Shown: positions 1 through 9,829, counted from the first letter of the stretch. The stretch is 63,379 nt of DNA from Bacteroidaceae bacterium (GCA_024682395.1 JAIKZH010000004.1:1-63379), one strand, 5' to 3'. Program-made: numbers and translations. The notes: generated by a model from the sequence alone, not told the origin.

Positions 1-213
1 TATTACGTGAGTTGATTTATGTTGATGATATATAATTGATATCATATTGTTATATGCAAGCTATATAAACAATTATAAATGTTTAATACATACAGGATAT
101 TTTTTGTGAGTATTAGTGAAGAAAATAATAATGACAAAGCATGATTATTAAGTTTACAATTATGTGATATAATTTTAGGAGAAATAGGTTTAGCAAAATA
201 AAATAAAAGAAAT
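1..213. other. AT-rich non-coding leader upstream of the polysaccharide export gene
   Basis: Very AT-rich stretch before the first clear gene. I see no convincing gene in it. A small open frame on the minus strand has no family resemblance and probably arises by chance. No exact TAnnTTTG -7 box is present; the nearest is a TA followed by a run of T and then G at about 109-117, one base off in spacing. The start of the operon may lie outside the window. Confidence 0.4.
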
Positions 214-1017
214 ATGAAATTAAAACAATTAACAACAGCAGTTCTCGGCACAATGCTTATATGCTCGTGCTCAGTGAAGAATATAGCCTACTTCAATGAT
301 GCTGATCTGTTGAATGGTCAGGCTTCAGTTTTTGAAAAAGAAATCAGAGTTCAACCTAAAGACAAATTGTTTATTATGGTTAATTCATCAAACCGTGATA
401 TTGTAAATAGATTGAACTTACCTTATGTATCTACTCGATTAGGACAGTCAAGTAGTTCTGGACAAGGTTCTTATGGACAGGGCGTCGTAGGATATTTTGT
501 GGATCATGCAGGTAATATTCAGTTTCCAATGCTCGGAGATGTTCATGTTGCAGGAAAGACAAGATCTGAAATAGCTGATTATATACGCCAGAGATTGAGA
601 GAGGCTGGTGAGGCAAAGGATGCAACCGTTACTGTTGAGTTCATGAATGTTGTTTATTCAGTAATGGGAGAAGTAGGACGTTCTGGACGTTACTCAATAG
701 ATAGAGATGCAATAACAATCATTGACGCCATTGCAATGGCTGGTGATATGAGCATAACAGGTGTTCGTAATGATGTGTTGGTTTGGCGTAATGAGGAAGG
801 TGTACAGAAAGTTTACCATGTTGATTTGACCGATGCTCCAAGTTTGGTTAATTCTCCAGCATATTATATTCACCAGAACGATATAATATACGTGAAACCA
901 AATAAGATGCGTGAACGTCAGTCTCTTGCAACTGGAAACACATTGGTTACACCAAGTTTCTGGATGTCAGTAGCTTCCTTTGCAACATCAATGATTTTGT
1001 TGATAAAGAAATGGTAA
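214..1017 (+). CDS. Polysaccharide export outer-membrane lipoprotein (Wza family)
   Basis: Outer-membrane channel component for capsule or exopolysaccharide export. Residues 1-19 are a lipoprotein signal ending in the lipobox ICSC, so Cys19 should be lipidated. A poly_export domain covers roughly residues 40-135 (stretch 'VQPKDKLFIMV' and 'GDVHVAGKTRSEIADYI'), followed by an SLBB-like domain at about 140-235 ('VMGEVGRSGRYSI', 'IIDAIAMAGDMSITG'). The last 20 residues are hydrophobic and end in KKW, consistent with a C-terminal membrane helix. At 267 aa it is the usual size for Bacteroidales members, shorter than E. coli Wza. The wzc-like gene follows after 59 nt, and export protein plus co-polymerase kinase is the standard pairing. 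The family call is strong. The polymer exported cannot be told from the window. Confidence 0.93.
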   Translation: MKLKQLTTAVLGTMLICSCSVKNIAYFNDADLLNGQASVFEKEIRVQPKDKLFIMVNSSNRDIVNRLNLPYVSTRLGQSSSSGQGSYGQGVVGYFVDHAGNIQFPMLGDVHVAGKTRSEIADYIRQRLREAGEAKDATVTVEFMNVVYSVMGEVGRSGRYSIDRDAITIIDAIAMAGDMSITGVRNDVLVWRNEEGVQKVYHVDLTDAPSLVNSPAYYIHQNDIIYVKPNKMRERQSLATGNTLVTPSFWMSVASFATSMILLIKKW

Positions 1018-1076
1018 TTCATTCACATTCAATCGGATAATATTTTTAATCAAATAATATTAAGAAAATTAGTTTT

Positions 1077-3536
1077 ATGCAACCACAAGAGTATAAAGAT
1101 AATGAATTATTGAAAATAAAGGCTGCAAAGGGTGATAGTAACGATTTACAGCGTATTAAAGGATTGTTCTTTGCATGTATCTCAAGATGGTATTGGTTTT
1201 TAATCTCAGTTCTGATTTGTGTGGGTATTGCATGGTTACATGTTCGTAGAACTCCTCCAACATATGTGCGTTCAACAGATATCCAGATCAAGTCTGAAGG
1301 ACAGGGTAAATCAATGCCTGGAGGAATACAGTCATTTAATGACCTTGGTATCTTCCGCTCATCAACTAATGTTCACAACGAGTTAAGAACATTCCGTTCA
1401 CCTGATAATATGTTCGAAATTGTTCGTCGTCTCAATCTTGATTTGAATTATTCAGTTGACGGACGTTTCCACAAGCATACTCTTTATGGTCGTCAATTAC
1501 CTGTTAATGTAACAATCGGAGGTATAAAGAACGATCAAACCGCTAATTTTGATATAAATCTTAAAGGAGGTAGTGTCACACTTAGTAACTTTGTTTTTAA
1601 TGGTGAGGAAATTAAAGGAGAAGTTAAAGGAAAACTTAATGACTCTATAAAGACTCCTATAGGAAATATATATGTTGCTCCAACTGAGATTTACTCAGGA
1701 AGAGAAAATTATCCTGTGATTCATCTCTCACGCAACACTGTTTATAATTCAGCTATGCATTATCTTGCAGAGGTTACAGTTGGTGTTGAAGATAAAGAAA
1801 CTGATGTCATTACAATCACATGTAGAGACGTGTCCCCAGAACGTGCAGAAGACATCCTTGGATTGTTAACTGTCGTTTATAATGAGAAATGGATTGCTGA
1901 TAAAAACAAGATTACAGAAAGTACTTCTGCATTTATTAGAGATCGTCTTGACAAGATCTCTGTAGATCTTAACAACGTTGATGAAGGAATTGCAGATTTC
2001 AAGAGTTCAACACTTACTCCAGATATCAGTGCAGCAGCTGGTATGTATATGGGAAGAAGTGTTCAAATGGGCGATGAAATCATGTCATTGAACAATAACC
2101 TTACAATGACACACTATATACGTGATTTTATTGCTAAGGCTCCTAAGGACGCTCTTATCCCTTCAACTGCAGCAATAGGAAACTCTTCTTTGGAATCTCA
2201 GATTGCATCATATAACTCTCAGATGATTGAGCGTAATAACCTTGTCGCTGCAAGTAGTGAACACAACTCAAGTGTACAAGAGAAAGATGCAATGCTTGCT
2301 ACTCTTCGTGGTTCTTTGTTAGCTTCTATTGATAACCAAGAACGTGCATTGAAAACTCAGATTGGTAGTTTGCAAAAGAGTGAACGCCAAACTACAGGAA
2401 AGTTGGCTGCTAACCCAGAACAAGAAAAAGACCTTCTTTCTGTAACACGTCAACAGAAGGTAAAAGAGGCTCTTTACCTGTTCCTTTTGCAGAAATTGGA
2501 AGAGAACGAGTTGTCTCAGGCATTTACTGCTTACAACACTCGTGTAATTAAGGAACCAAGCGGAAGTCTTACTCCTGCTTCTCCTGATATGAACAAATTC
2601 CTTATGATTGCGCTTATCATTGGTTTGATTATCCCATTCGCAGTCATTTACTTGAAGGAACAATTGAACACAACCGTACGTGGTCGACAAGACTTGAATG
2701 TTCTTACAATACCATTCCTTGGTGAAATTCCACAAGCTTATCTTGAGAAGAAACGTATGCCATGGCAAAAGAAGTCAGGTGAAGCGAAATCAACTCATAT
2801 AGTGGTAGAACAAGGCAAGCGTGATGTTATAAATGAAGCATTCCGCGTTGTAAGAACCAACCTTGAGTTTATGACTAAGGAACATCAGTCAAATGTGATT
2901 ATCTTCACTTCATATAATGTCAACTCAGGTAAGACATTTACAGCAATGAACATGGCAATCACAATTGCTCTTAAGGGTAAGAATGTGTTGGTTATCGACG
3001 GAGATATGCGTAAGGCTTCACTTTCAGCATATGTAGAGTCTCCTGAATATGGTATCTCAAATTACTTGAGTGGTAAATTTGATAATGTTAATGATGTTAT
3101 TGTTCAGCATCCAGAATATAAAACATTATCAATACTTCCAGTTGGAACAATTCCTCCAAACCCAACAGAACTTATCTCTGAGGATCGATTTGGTGAGGCA
3201 ATCTCAAAATTACGTAACCAATATGATTATATTCTTATTGACTGTCCTCCAGTAGAAATCCTTGCCGATACTCAGATTATTGAGAAATTAGCAGATAGAA
3301 CAATATTTGTTGTACGTGCAGGATTAATGGAGCGCGGATTACTTTCAGAACTTGAAGCAATGTATCAGGAACATAAATTCAAGAACTTGTCTGTTATTCT
3401 TAATGGTACATTCAGTGAAGGTGGAAGATATGGCGCTCATTATGGTTACGGATACCATTACGGATATGGCTACCATAGCAATTATGGATACCATTATGGA
3501 TATGAGAAGAAGAAAAAGAAATTCTTATTCTTCTAA
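1077..3536 (+). CDS. Wzc-like chain-length regulator fused to BY-type tyrosine kinase
   Basis: Inner-membrane polysaccharide co-polymerase that sets chain length and autophosphorylates on tyrosine. A Wzz domain with a first membrane helix lies near residues 36-52 ('WYWFLISVLICVGIAW'). A long periplasmic coiled region follows, then a second helix near 510-530 ('FLMIALIIGLIIPFAVIYL'). The C-terminal cytoplasmic kinase has a Walker A ('NVNSGKTFTA', about residue 620), Walker A' ('VLVIDGDMRKA') and Walker B ('YILIDCPPVE'). The extreme C-terminus is a Tyr/Gly/His cluster with about nine tyrosines, the expected autophosphorylation tail. Length (819 aa) fits the fused proteobacterial/Bacteroidetes architecture. 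The CpsB-like phosphatase that would dephosphorylate it is encoded next. Confident call. Confidence 0.95.
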   Translation: MQPQEYKDNELLKIKAAKGDSNDLQRIKGLFFACISRWYWFLISVLICVGIAWLHVRRTPPTYVRSTDIQIKSEGQGKSMPGGIQSFNDLGIFRSSTNVHNELRTFRSPDNMFEIVRRLNLDLNYSVDGRFHKHTLYGRQLPVNVTIGGIKNDQTANFDINLKGGSVTLSNFVFNGEEIKGEVKGKLNDSIKTPIGNIYVAPTEIYSGRENYPVIHLSRNTVYNSAMHYLAEVTVGVEDKETDVITITCRDVSPERAEDILGLLTVVYNEKWIADKNKITESTSAFIRDRLDKISVDLNNVDEGIADFKSSTLTPDISAAAGMYMGRSVQMGDEIMSLNNNLTMTHYIRDFIAKAPKDALIPSTAAIGNSSLESQIASYNSQMIERNNLVAASSEHNSSVQEKDAMLATLRGSLLASIDNQERALKTQIGSLQKSERQTTGKLAANPEQEKDLLSVTRQQKVKEALYLFLLQKLEENELSQAFTAYNTRVIKEPSGSLTPASPDMNKFLMIALIIGLIIPFAVIYLKEQLNTTVRGRQDLNVLTIPFLGEIPQAYLEKKRMPWQKKSGEAKSTHIVVEQGKRDVINEAFRVVRTNLEFMTKEHQSNVIIFTSYNVNSGKTFTAMNMAITIALKGKNVLVIDGDMRKASLSAYVESPEYGISNYLSGKFDNVNDVIVQHPEYKTLSILPVGTIPPNPTELISEDRFGEAISKLRNQYDYILIDCPPVEILADTQIIEKLADRTIFVVRAGLMERGLLSELEAMYQEHKFKNLSVILNGTFSEGGRYGAHYGYGYHYGYGYHSNYGYHYGYEKKKKKFLFF

Positions 3537-3550
3537 GGTATAACTCATGT

Positions 3551-3592
3551 ATCAGGTATGTTTGAATTGAGAACAGTTCTTACATACCTGAT
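3551..3592 (+). other. Long hairpin between the kinase and phosphatase genes
   Basis: An 11-bp perfect stem (3551-3561 with 3582-3592) encloses a 20-nt loop, which itself contains the small dyad AGAACAGTTCT. No T-run follows, so it is not a standard intrinsic terminator. It could be an mRNA processing or stability element that sets different levels of kinase and phosphatase, or a weak attenuator. Confidence 0.55.
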
Positions 3593-3656
3593 TACTCCTT
3601 ACTATTTGGAGGCCTGAAACTAACAATTATAACTAAGCACAATACTATAAGAACAT

Positions 3657-4346
3657 ATGTTCAGTTTTTTCAAGAAAAAAATAACAATAGAGTCATCCGG
3701 AATCTTGAAAGGTTTCACAGATTTCCATTCTCATATACTTCCAGGAGTAGATGATGGTGTGAAAACCATGGAAGAAACCCTGAATATTCTAAGTGAATAT
3801 GAGAAATTGGGAATAGAAGAGGTTTGGTGCACTCCTCATATAATGGAGGATATCCCAAATACTACAGAAAAACTCAAGGAACAATTTCAGATTCTTCTAA
3901 AAAACTATGATGGACCAATAAAACTGAATCTTGCGGCTGAATATATGGTTGATAATTTATTTGCTGAGAGATTGTCAAAGGGTGATTTATTGTATATTGG
4001 ACATAAGCAGAACGAATTGTTGATAGAAACATCATATTATAACCCCCCATTACATTTCGAGGCTATCTTAGATTCTATTATGAGTAAGGGGATTTATCCG
4101 GTTTTGGCACATCCAGAGAGATATATGTATATGAATGATAATTATTATTATAAACTAAAACAGAAAAAAGTTCGTTTTCAACTCAATTTAGGTTCGCTTG
4201 GTGTCGCATATGGGCATCACGCATGTAAGAACGCTAATATGTTGTTGGATAAAGGGCTTTATGATTACAAAGGAACAGACTTGCATTCGATTAGATTTAT
4301 AGACTTCATTAAATCTATAAAATGTCCAAAAGCATTAATAAAATAA
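3657..4346 (+). CDS. CpsB/YwqE-type PHP-domain protein-tyrosine phosphatase
   Basis: Metal-dependent PHP-fold phosphatase expected to dephosphorylate the tyrosine tail of the upstream BY-kinase and so control capsule assembly. The metal-binding signature 'TDFHSHILPGVDDG' (His24, His26) is at the N-terminus. 'VWCTPHIMED', 'PVLAHPERY' and 'GTDLHS' supply further ligands. At 229 aa it is slightly shorter than typical CpsB/YwqE (about 240-255 aa), ending soon after the last motif, but all visible motifs are present. The ATG at 3657 is preceded by a 120-nt gap holding a hairpin. It sits in the classic position after the kinase gene. Confidence 0.92.
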   Translation: MFSFFKKKITIESSGILKGFTDFHSHILPGVDDGVKTMEETLNILSEYEKLGIEEVWCTPHIMEDIPNTTEKLKEQFQILLKNYDGPIKLNLAAEYMVDNLFAERLSKGDLLYIGHKQNELLIETSYYNPPLHFEAILDSIMSKGIYPVLAHPERYMYMNDNYYYKLKQKKVRFQLNLGSLGVAYGHHACKNANMLLDKGLYDYKGTDLHSIRFIDFIKSIKCPKALIK

Positions 4347-4406
4347 CAATATAGGAAAGTTTGTTAACATCATTTGTTAGAAAATGATATAAGGCAGAAA
4401 GATATT

Positions 4407-6329
4407 ATGAAAAAAATATTATTAGAAATAAGACGACGCACAGATAAGTATATTAGTTCGGCTGCAATACTGGCATTTGATGTGATTTTATCAGTATTGT
4501 CATCGTTCTGTACTTTCTTACTTATATATTGGTTAGCTCAATGGAAATATTTTCCAATGGCATTTACAATATGGTGGATGTTCGCATCATTAATTATATC
4601 CTTTGCATGCTTTTATGTCGCAAGAACATATAGTGTCATAATCCGTCACTTTTCATTGCGTGACATGCCAAGGTTTATAATATGTGTCATTGCCCGATTT
4701 ATATTTATTGAGGCCTTAATCATTCCTATATTTCACAATGAGAGCGCAACTTATTCAAGATTAATAATCATTGGATTTATCGACATGATTCTGTTGTTAT
4801 GTATGCTTGTCGGTGCCCGTTCTCTCATGGTTTATCTGTATGATATCGTTAAGACGTCAACTGAAAGAGATTCACGACGTACAAAGACCTTTGTATATGG
4901 AACAAGTGATAAATCTGTTGCATTCATTACTCGTCTTCAGTTTTCTCCACAATACAATATCGTAGGTTTTATCTCATATGGTGGACCTATGAAGAAATAT
5001 TCATTAGCTGATCGTCCGATATTACATTTCCAAACTGTAGAAGATATTGCAAAATTAAAGCAACAATATAATGTTGAGGCAATAATCTTTCCACGTGAAC
5101 ATAATGTAAGAGATGAAAAGGAAAGACTCATCCCATTCGCAATGGAGTGTGGAATAAAGGTGTTGCTTTCTCCTGCTGTCGATGAAATTGTTGACGGAAA
5201 GATCAATCATAATGAAATTCGTCAGATCCGAATTGAAGACTTACTCGGACGCCCTGAGATACAGATTTCGATGGACCAAATCTCATCAAATTTCAATAAT
5301 AAGGTTATTCTGGTTACAGGTGCCGCTGGTAGTATTGGTAGTGAATTATGCCGTCAATTAGCCTCTATGGGAGTAAAAAAACTTATTCTCTTTGATAATG
5401 GAGAAACTCCTATGCATAACCTGCGTCTTGAATTAGACGAGAAATATCCAGAGCTTGATTATGTCCCTATTATTGGTGATGTACGATCTAAACCACGTTT
5501 GGATTACGTATTTCGTAATTTCTCACCTCAGATTGTGTTTCACGCAGCTGCATACAAACATGTACCTTTAATGGAAGATAACCCATGTGAGGCTGTGATG
5601 GTGAATGTCTGTGGTAGTCATTATGTAGCAAATAAATGTATTGAATATGGTGCTGAGAAGATGGTTATGATTAGTACAGATAAGGCGGTTAATCCTACCA
5701 ATATCATGGGATGTACTAAACGAATAGCTGAAATCTATGTTCAATCATTAGGATTGGCTGTGGCTGCAGGACAACATCGTGGTATTACAAAATTCGTTAC
5801 AACACGATTCGGTAACGTTTTAGGCTCAAATGGTAGTGTTATACCTCGTTTCCGTGAACAAATAGAGAAAGGTGGCCCTGTTACAGTTACCCACCCTGAG
5901 ATAATACGATTCTTTATGACCATCCCTGAGGCTTGTCGCTTAGTGATGGAAGCTGCAACAATGAGCAAGGGTAATGAAATCTTTGTGTTTGATATGGGAC
6001 AGCCTGTAAAGATCGTAGATATGGCTCGCCGTATGATCGAATTGGCTGGCTATGTCCCAGATAAGGATATAAAGATTACTTTTACAGGTCTTCGTGCTGG
6101 AGAAAAACTTTATGAAGAGGTATTGGCAAATTCTGAGAACACCATTCCTACAAACCACCAACGAATTAAGATTGCTAAGGTGCGCGAGTATGATTATCAA
6201 GAGGTTCATCAGGTTGTAAATAAACTGGTGTATCTGTCTGCTCAAGTGCAGATACCAGAGATGGTAGCGTTGATGAAGAAAACAGTTCCTGAATTTAAAA
6301 CAACCAATGTTAATTTCCAAAAATATTAA
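4407..6329 (+). CDS. Membrane-bound NDP-sugar 4,6-dehydratase (CapD/PglF/WbpM family)
   Basis: Probable UDP-GlcNAc 4,6-dehydratase that makes the 4-keto-6-deoxy sugar precursor for aminodeoxy sugars in a surface glycan. Four or five N-terminal membrane helices (about residues 15-140) are followed by a CoA-binding-like Rossmann region and then the SDR dehydratase domain. The NAD site 'VTGAAGSIGSELC' is near residue 300. The active-site segment 'STDKAVNPTNIMGCTKR' has Met in place of Tyr before the Lys, as usual for the long dehydratases. I chose the ATG at 4407, preceded by a purine-rich stretch, over an in-frame TTG at 4374. It is the last polysaccharide gene of the locus in this window, and nagB follows after 53 nt. 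Confidence 0.9.
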   Translation: MKKILLEIRRRTDKYISSAAILAFDVILSVLSSFCTFLLIYWLAQWKYFPMAFTIWWMFASLIISFACFYVARTYSVIIRHFSLRDMPRFIICVIARFIFIEALIIPIFHNESATYSRLIIIGFIDMILLLCMLVGARSLMVYLYDIVKTSTERDSRRTKTFVYGTSDKSVAFITRLQFSPQYNIVGFISYGGPMKKYSLADRPILHFQTVEDIAKLKQQYNVEAIIFPREHNVRDEKERLIPFAMECGIKVLLSPAVDEIVDGKINHNEIRQIRIEDLLGRPEIQISMDQISSNFNNKVILVTGAAGSIGSELCRQLASMGVKKLILFDNGETPMHNLRLELDEKYPELDYVPIIGDVRSKPRLDYVFRNFSPQIVFHAAAYKHVPLMEDNPCEAVMVNVCGSHYVANKCIEYGAEKMVMISTDKAVNPTNIMGCTKRIAEIYVQSLGLAVAAGQHRGITKFVTTRFGNVLGSNGSVIPRFREQIEKGGPVTVTHPEIIRFFMTIPEACRLVMEAATMSKGNEIFVFDMGQPVKIVDMARRMIELAGYVPDKDIKITFTGLRAGEKLYEEVLANSENTIPTNHQRIKIAKVREYDYQEVHQVVNKLVYLSAQVQIPEMVALMKKTVPEFKTTNVNFQKY

Positions 6330-6382
6330 ATAGAGATAAACAAACCAATAATAAAATATAACCATTTAATACCAAATTTCTT

Positions 6383-7201
6383 ATGAGAGTAGTTATAACT
6401 CCTGACTATGAGTCAGTATCAAAATGGGCTGCACATTTTGTAGCAAATAAAATACTTGAAGCAAATCCAACTCCAGAACATAAATTCGTTCTCGGTTGTC
6501 CTACTGGTTCTTCTCCAATTGGGATGTATCGTGAACTGGCAAGACTTAATAAGGCTGGAATTATTTCATTTAAGAATGTAATAACATTCAATATGGACGA
6601 ATATGTTGGTTTGCCAGAATCTCATCCTGAGAGTTATCATTCATTCATGTGGACAAATTTCTTCAATGATATTGATATAGATCCAAAGAATGTGCATATC
6701 CTTAACGGAAATGCTCCTGATTTACTCGAGGAATGCCGAAACTACGAGAAAATGATAGAAGAGGCTGGAGGTATAGACCTTTTCATTGGAGGTATCGGAC
6801 CTGATGGTCACATCGCATTCAATGAACCTGGTTCAAGTCTTTCAAGCAAGACTCGTATCAAGACTCTTACAACTAATACAATTCAGGCTAACTGCCGTTT
6901 CTTCGACAACGATATAAATAAGGTTCCTAAGCAAGCTCTTACTGTTGGTGTAGGAACTGTAATGGCCGCTCGTGAGGTCTTAATCCTATGTAATGGACAC
7001 CAGAAGGCACATGCCTTAAAACATGCCATTGAAGGTGGAGTAAACCACATGTGGACTGTTAGTGCTCTTCAGATGCATGAACATGGAAATATTGTATGTG
7101 ATGAAGAAGCATGTGTGGATTTGCAAGTGTCAACATATCATTATTTCAAGGATAAGCAAAGAATTGAAGGATTACTTGAACATTATATTGATATATTCTA
7201 A
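6383..7201 (+). CDS. nagB: Glucosamine-6-phosphate deaminase
   Basis: Converts glucosamine-6-phosphate to fructose-6-phosphate and ammonia, linking amino-sugar breakdown to glycolysis. The protein is 272 aa against 266 in E. coli and colinear with it. Motifs: phosphate-binding 'GCPTGSSPIGMY', the 'NMDEYVGL' segment, and the catalytic 'GIGPDGHIAFNEPGSSL' with Asp, His and Glu. 'VGVGTVMAAREVLIL' is also typical. It lies 53 nt after the dehydratase gene in the same direction and ends in a strong hairpin, so it may be the last gene of the polysaccharide transcript. Its presence there suggests amino-sugar flux control, though nagB is often unlinked. Confidence 0.96.
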   Translation: MRVVITPDYESVSKWAAHFVANKILEANPTPEHKFVLGCPTGSSPIGMYRELARLNKAGIISFKNVITFNMDEYVGLPESHPESYHSFMWTNFFNDIDIDPKNVHILNGNAPDLLEECRNYEKMIEEAGGIDLFIGGIGPDGHIAFNEPGSSLSSKTRIKTLTTNTIQANCRFFDNDINKVPKQALTVGVGTVMAAREVLILCNGHQKAHALKHAIEGGVNHMWTVSALQMHEHGNIVCDEEACVDLQVSTYHYFKDKQRIEGLLEHYIDIF

Positions 7202-7220
7202 TCCGTTAAATCTTATATAC

Positions 7221-7269
7221 GAATTAGGGGTGTATCCATGTTTGCATGAGTACACCCCTAATTCTTTTT
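7221..7269 (+). terminator. Intrinsic terminator between nagB and the GH115 gene
   Basis: A 14-bp perfect stem (7221-7234 with 7251-7264, core TTAGGGGTGTA) has a loop that can form an inner CATG/CATG pair, followed by TTTTT at 7265-7269. It terminates nagB. Because the stem is symmetric it may also stop the convergent GH115 transcript, although the other side lacks a U-run. Confidence 0.88.
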
Positions 7270-7279
7270 ATTATGTTTT

Positions 7280-9829
7280 CTATTCCTTTATGTATGGAGT
7301 TTCATTTCCATTAAAGAATGTTCGTTCTTGGTTGTTTATACATATCTTTTCAAGTACAATACCTGGTTGTTGTGGTGCTACCTGAAGTATGTAATAACCA
7401 TCTGATTGTGGTTGGGCTTTTAAATCCATAGTTATCTCTATTACCCTTTCAGCACCAGCAGGGTACATCTTATCGTAGCAATGTTGCCAGTTGAAGTCTT
7501 TATTCAGCATTCTGGTTTCTTTGTTGCAGTCCTTAAATCCAACCTCAACATAGTGACCTCCATCTACGAACGGCATGATAGTGGCAAATACAAGTTTTAC
7601 TTTAACCTTATCTGTTGATTCATTAAACTTCACCTTATATTCAAGCATTGCACCCTTAGCAGGTTTTGTATAAGGCATAAGTGCCATTCCGCTTAGTGTA
7701 CGACCTAAATCAGGAATAATAGTCCATCGTGTGTCTTTTGTTGCTGTAGCACGATAATAATGTTCTGCCTCAATGATGATAGAGCCTTTGTGCTCATTAA
7801 ACACATATCCTCCTTGTTTTGCGTTTTCGGATGATACTCGTAGTGTTGTAGGTTTAATTTGGAATTGTGGACAGTGCCATGATGTATAACCAATATGTAC
7901 CTCATCCATCATATGATTCCATTTGCCTCCAGACATCTTGTGATTGTAATTCCAACAAAGGATAGAATCACGTTCGTAACAACGATCTACCCTGTCTGCC
8001 CATTCATTCGCACGTATATCGTTCTCCTTAGCCAATTTACGATTCATTGCAAGTGAATAATACATATCGTAAAGATTTGCTAAGGCCTGTACAGGGAATA
8101 ATATAATCTGTTGATAAGCATCATGCTTGCTGCTATCCATTTCGTTGTATAAACGTAATGCCATTGTTTCAAGGGCAAGGAAACGGTTGCGTATCGATTC
8201 AAACTCTCCAGTTTGTAAATTGTATGTTCTGTCATCAAGCATCTCTGCAGTTCTTATTGATGCAAGTTTGCAATCTTCATTAAGGATTCTTGCTGCTTCA
8301 TCAGCATATTTTTCACCAAAATTCTGTCGGCAGAACTCACGTGTATAGTCCATTAAATTGTTCTCGTTGAACTTGGTTGGATCCCAAGCCATATCCATCA
8401 AGAAACTGAGAGGAAACTCGTCTGGCTTTATGTCGCCCACATTTATCATCCATAGGCGGTCTATACCATAATCATATGCAAACTGCATTTGTTCCCATAT
8501 CTTTTGTATTTGTGAGTGTTGAATCCATTTATAAGCTCTTGGTCCTCCGTAGTATCCAAGGTGGTAGTACATACCATATCCGCCTTTTCTTTTCAGATCA
8601 GTTGTTGGAACCTTTCGGATGTCTCCCCAGTTGTCATCACATAACATTAGCGTGATATCATCTGGAATATGAAATCCTTCATCATAATAATCCAAGAGTT
8701 CACTATATAGTGTCCATACTTGTGGCATTTCCTCTGCAGGTCTTCCTGTTACCTCCTTTATTATGCGTCGTTGGTCATCAAAGATTGTACGAAGCAGTTT
8801 CATATTTTCTTCTCTACTTCCAGCATCAACCATGGGGCGGTCTTCATCTCCGCGCATTCCCATAGTAATCATACATTCATAATCTTTTGTATTCTCGATT
8901 CCCTCTTTGAAGAAACGTTGAAGGGCGTCTCTATTTGTCATATAGTTCCACTCTCCGTTTCCATAGTTTTCTCTTCTTCTAAGCCATTCTTGTTGTGAAC
9001 GTTGCATTGGCTCATGATGTGATGTTCCTATAACCACACCATATTCATTCGCAAGTTTTGGATTAAGTGGGTCATCATCATTGAAGTCGTTCCCTTCCCA
9101 GTTGCCATTTTCGTCCTTTAGAATAGTTTCTAATGGTCGGTATTCTTTGAAAGATCCCCACATGCCAGGCCATAGGATATTTCCTTTTAGGCGTAGAATC
9201 AGTTCATATACATGAACATACATCTTACTGTTCATGCCACCGAATTTCTCTCTTGCCCATTGTTGCATACACGGATTCTCATCATTGATGAATATACCAC
9301 GATACTTTACTTTAGGCTCTCCGTCTGTATATGTGCCGGCTTTTATATAGATTTCATCGTGTTTTTCTACAGGAACATCTGCCCACCAATACCATGGAGA
9401 CACACCCAACTGACGTGAGAGTTCATATATACCAAAGATTGTTCCTCGTCGGTCGCTTCCTGCAATAAACAGTTGTCCGTTATAAGTGGTGATGATATAT
9501 TTTTCCCACTTGCCTTTAAGTTCATTACGTTTGATAATACCTTTATTAATAGCATTATCAATTAATTTACTTTGTCCTATTGTGCCTATAATTATATTTC
9601 CTTTGCCACCATTGATTTCGGGTTTTCTGTTGGTAACACTGAAAATATCGTTTTGTAGGTTTTTAGCGGCTATTTTCACCCCTTCATTGTCGTTCTCATC
9701 AATTATGATGCTTATGTCATTGCATAAGGAGATACAATTATCTGTTTTATTGAACAACACAAATTGTTCTGCTGCAGATAATGTTTCTGCAACGACAAAT
9801 AAAACGATTGTAAAGATTAGATGTTTCAT
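7280..9829 (-). CDS. GH115 family xylan alpha-1,2-glucuronidase
   Basis: Family GH115 enzymes remove (4-O-methyl)-glucuronic acid from xylan side chains, including internal ones. A signal peptide spans residues 1 to about 19 ('IVLFVVAETLSAAE'). The N-terminal alpha/beta domain is followed by the family-typical 'GVSPWYWWADVPV' (about residue 145), 'KVKYRGIFINDE' (about 175) and 'GTSHHEPMQRSQQEW' segments of the barrel. A C-terminal beta-sandwich begins around residue 690. At 849 aa the full architecture is present. It follows the GH43 gene on the same strand with a 121-nt gap holding a hairpin. Together they would debranch glucuronoxylan. The family call is confident; the substrate is inferred from the family. 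Confidence 0.92.
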   Translation of the reverse strand: MKHLIFTIVLFVVAETLSAAEQFVLFNKTDNCISLCNDISIIIDENDNEGVKIAAKNLQNDIFSVTNRKPEINGGKGNIIIGTIGQSKLIDNAINKGIIKRNELKGKWEKYIITTYNGQLFIAGSDRRGTIFGIYELSRQLGVSPWYWWADVPVEKHDEIYIKAGTYTDGEPKVKYRGIFINDENPCMQQWAREKFGGMNSKMYVHVYELILRLKGNILWPGMWGSFKEYRPLETILKDENGNWEGNDFNDDDPLNPKLANEYGVVIGTSHHEPMQRSQQEWLRRRENYGNGEWNYMTNRDALQRFFKEGIENTKDYECMITMGMRGDEDRPMVDAGSREENMKLLRTIFDDQRRIIKEVTGRPAEEMPQVWTLYSELLDYYDEGFHIPDDITLMLCDDNWGDIRKVPTTDLKRKGGYGMYYHLGYYGGPRAYKWIQHSQIQKIWEQMQFAYDYGIDRLWMINVGDIKPDEFPLSFLMDMAWDPTKFNENNLMDYTREFCRQNFGEKYADEAARILNEDCKLASIRTAEMLDDRTYNLQTGEFESIRNRFLALETMALRLYNEMDSSKHDAYQQIILFPVQALANLYDMYYSLAMNRKLAKENDIRANEWADRVDRCYERDSILCWNYNHKMSGGKWNHMMDEVHIGYTSWHCPQFQIKPTTLRVSSENAKQGGYVFNEHKGSIIIEAEHYYRATATKDTRWTIIPDLGRTLSGMALMPYTKPAKGAMLEYKVKFNESTDKVKVKLVFATIMPFVDGGHYVEVGFKDCNKETRMLNKDFNWQHCYDKMYPAGAERVIEITMDLKAQPQSDGYYILQVAPQQPGIVLEKICINNQERTFFNGNETPYIKE

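Noticed and set aside
42-251. Minus-strand open frame at the window start
   Set aside because: AT-rich chance frame (69 codons, Phe/Leu/Asn-rich) overlapping the Wza-like gene start, without start context or homology features.
4101-4125. TGGCAC followed by possible TTGC as a sigma-54 promoter
   Set aside because: Spacing and the -12 element do not match and it lies inside the phosphatase gene; no sigma-54 activator is nearby.
5940-6365. Minus-strand open frame of 141 codons
   Set aside because: Antisense to the C-terminal part of the 4,6-dehydratase gene; composition of a shadow frame.
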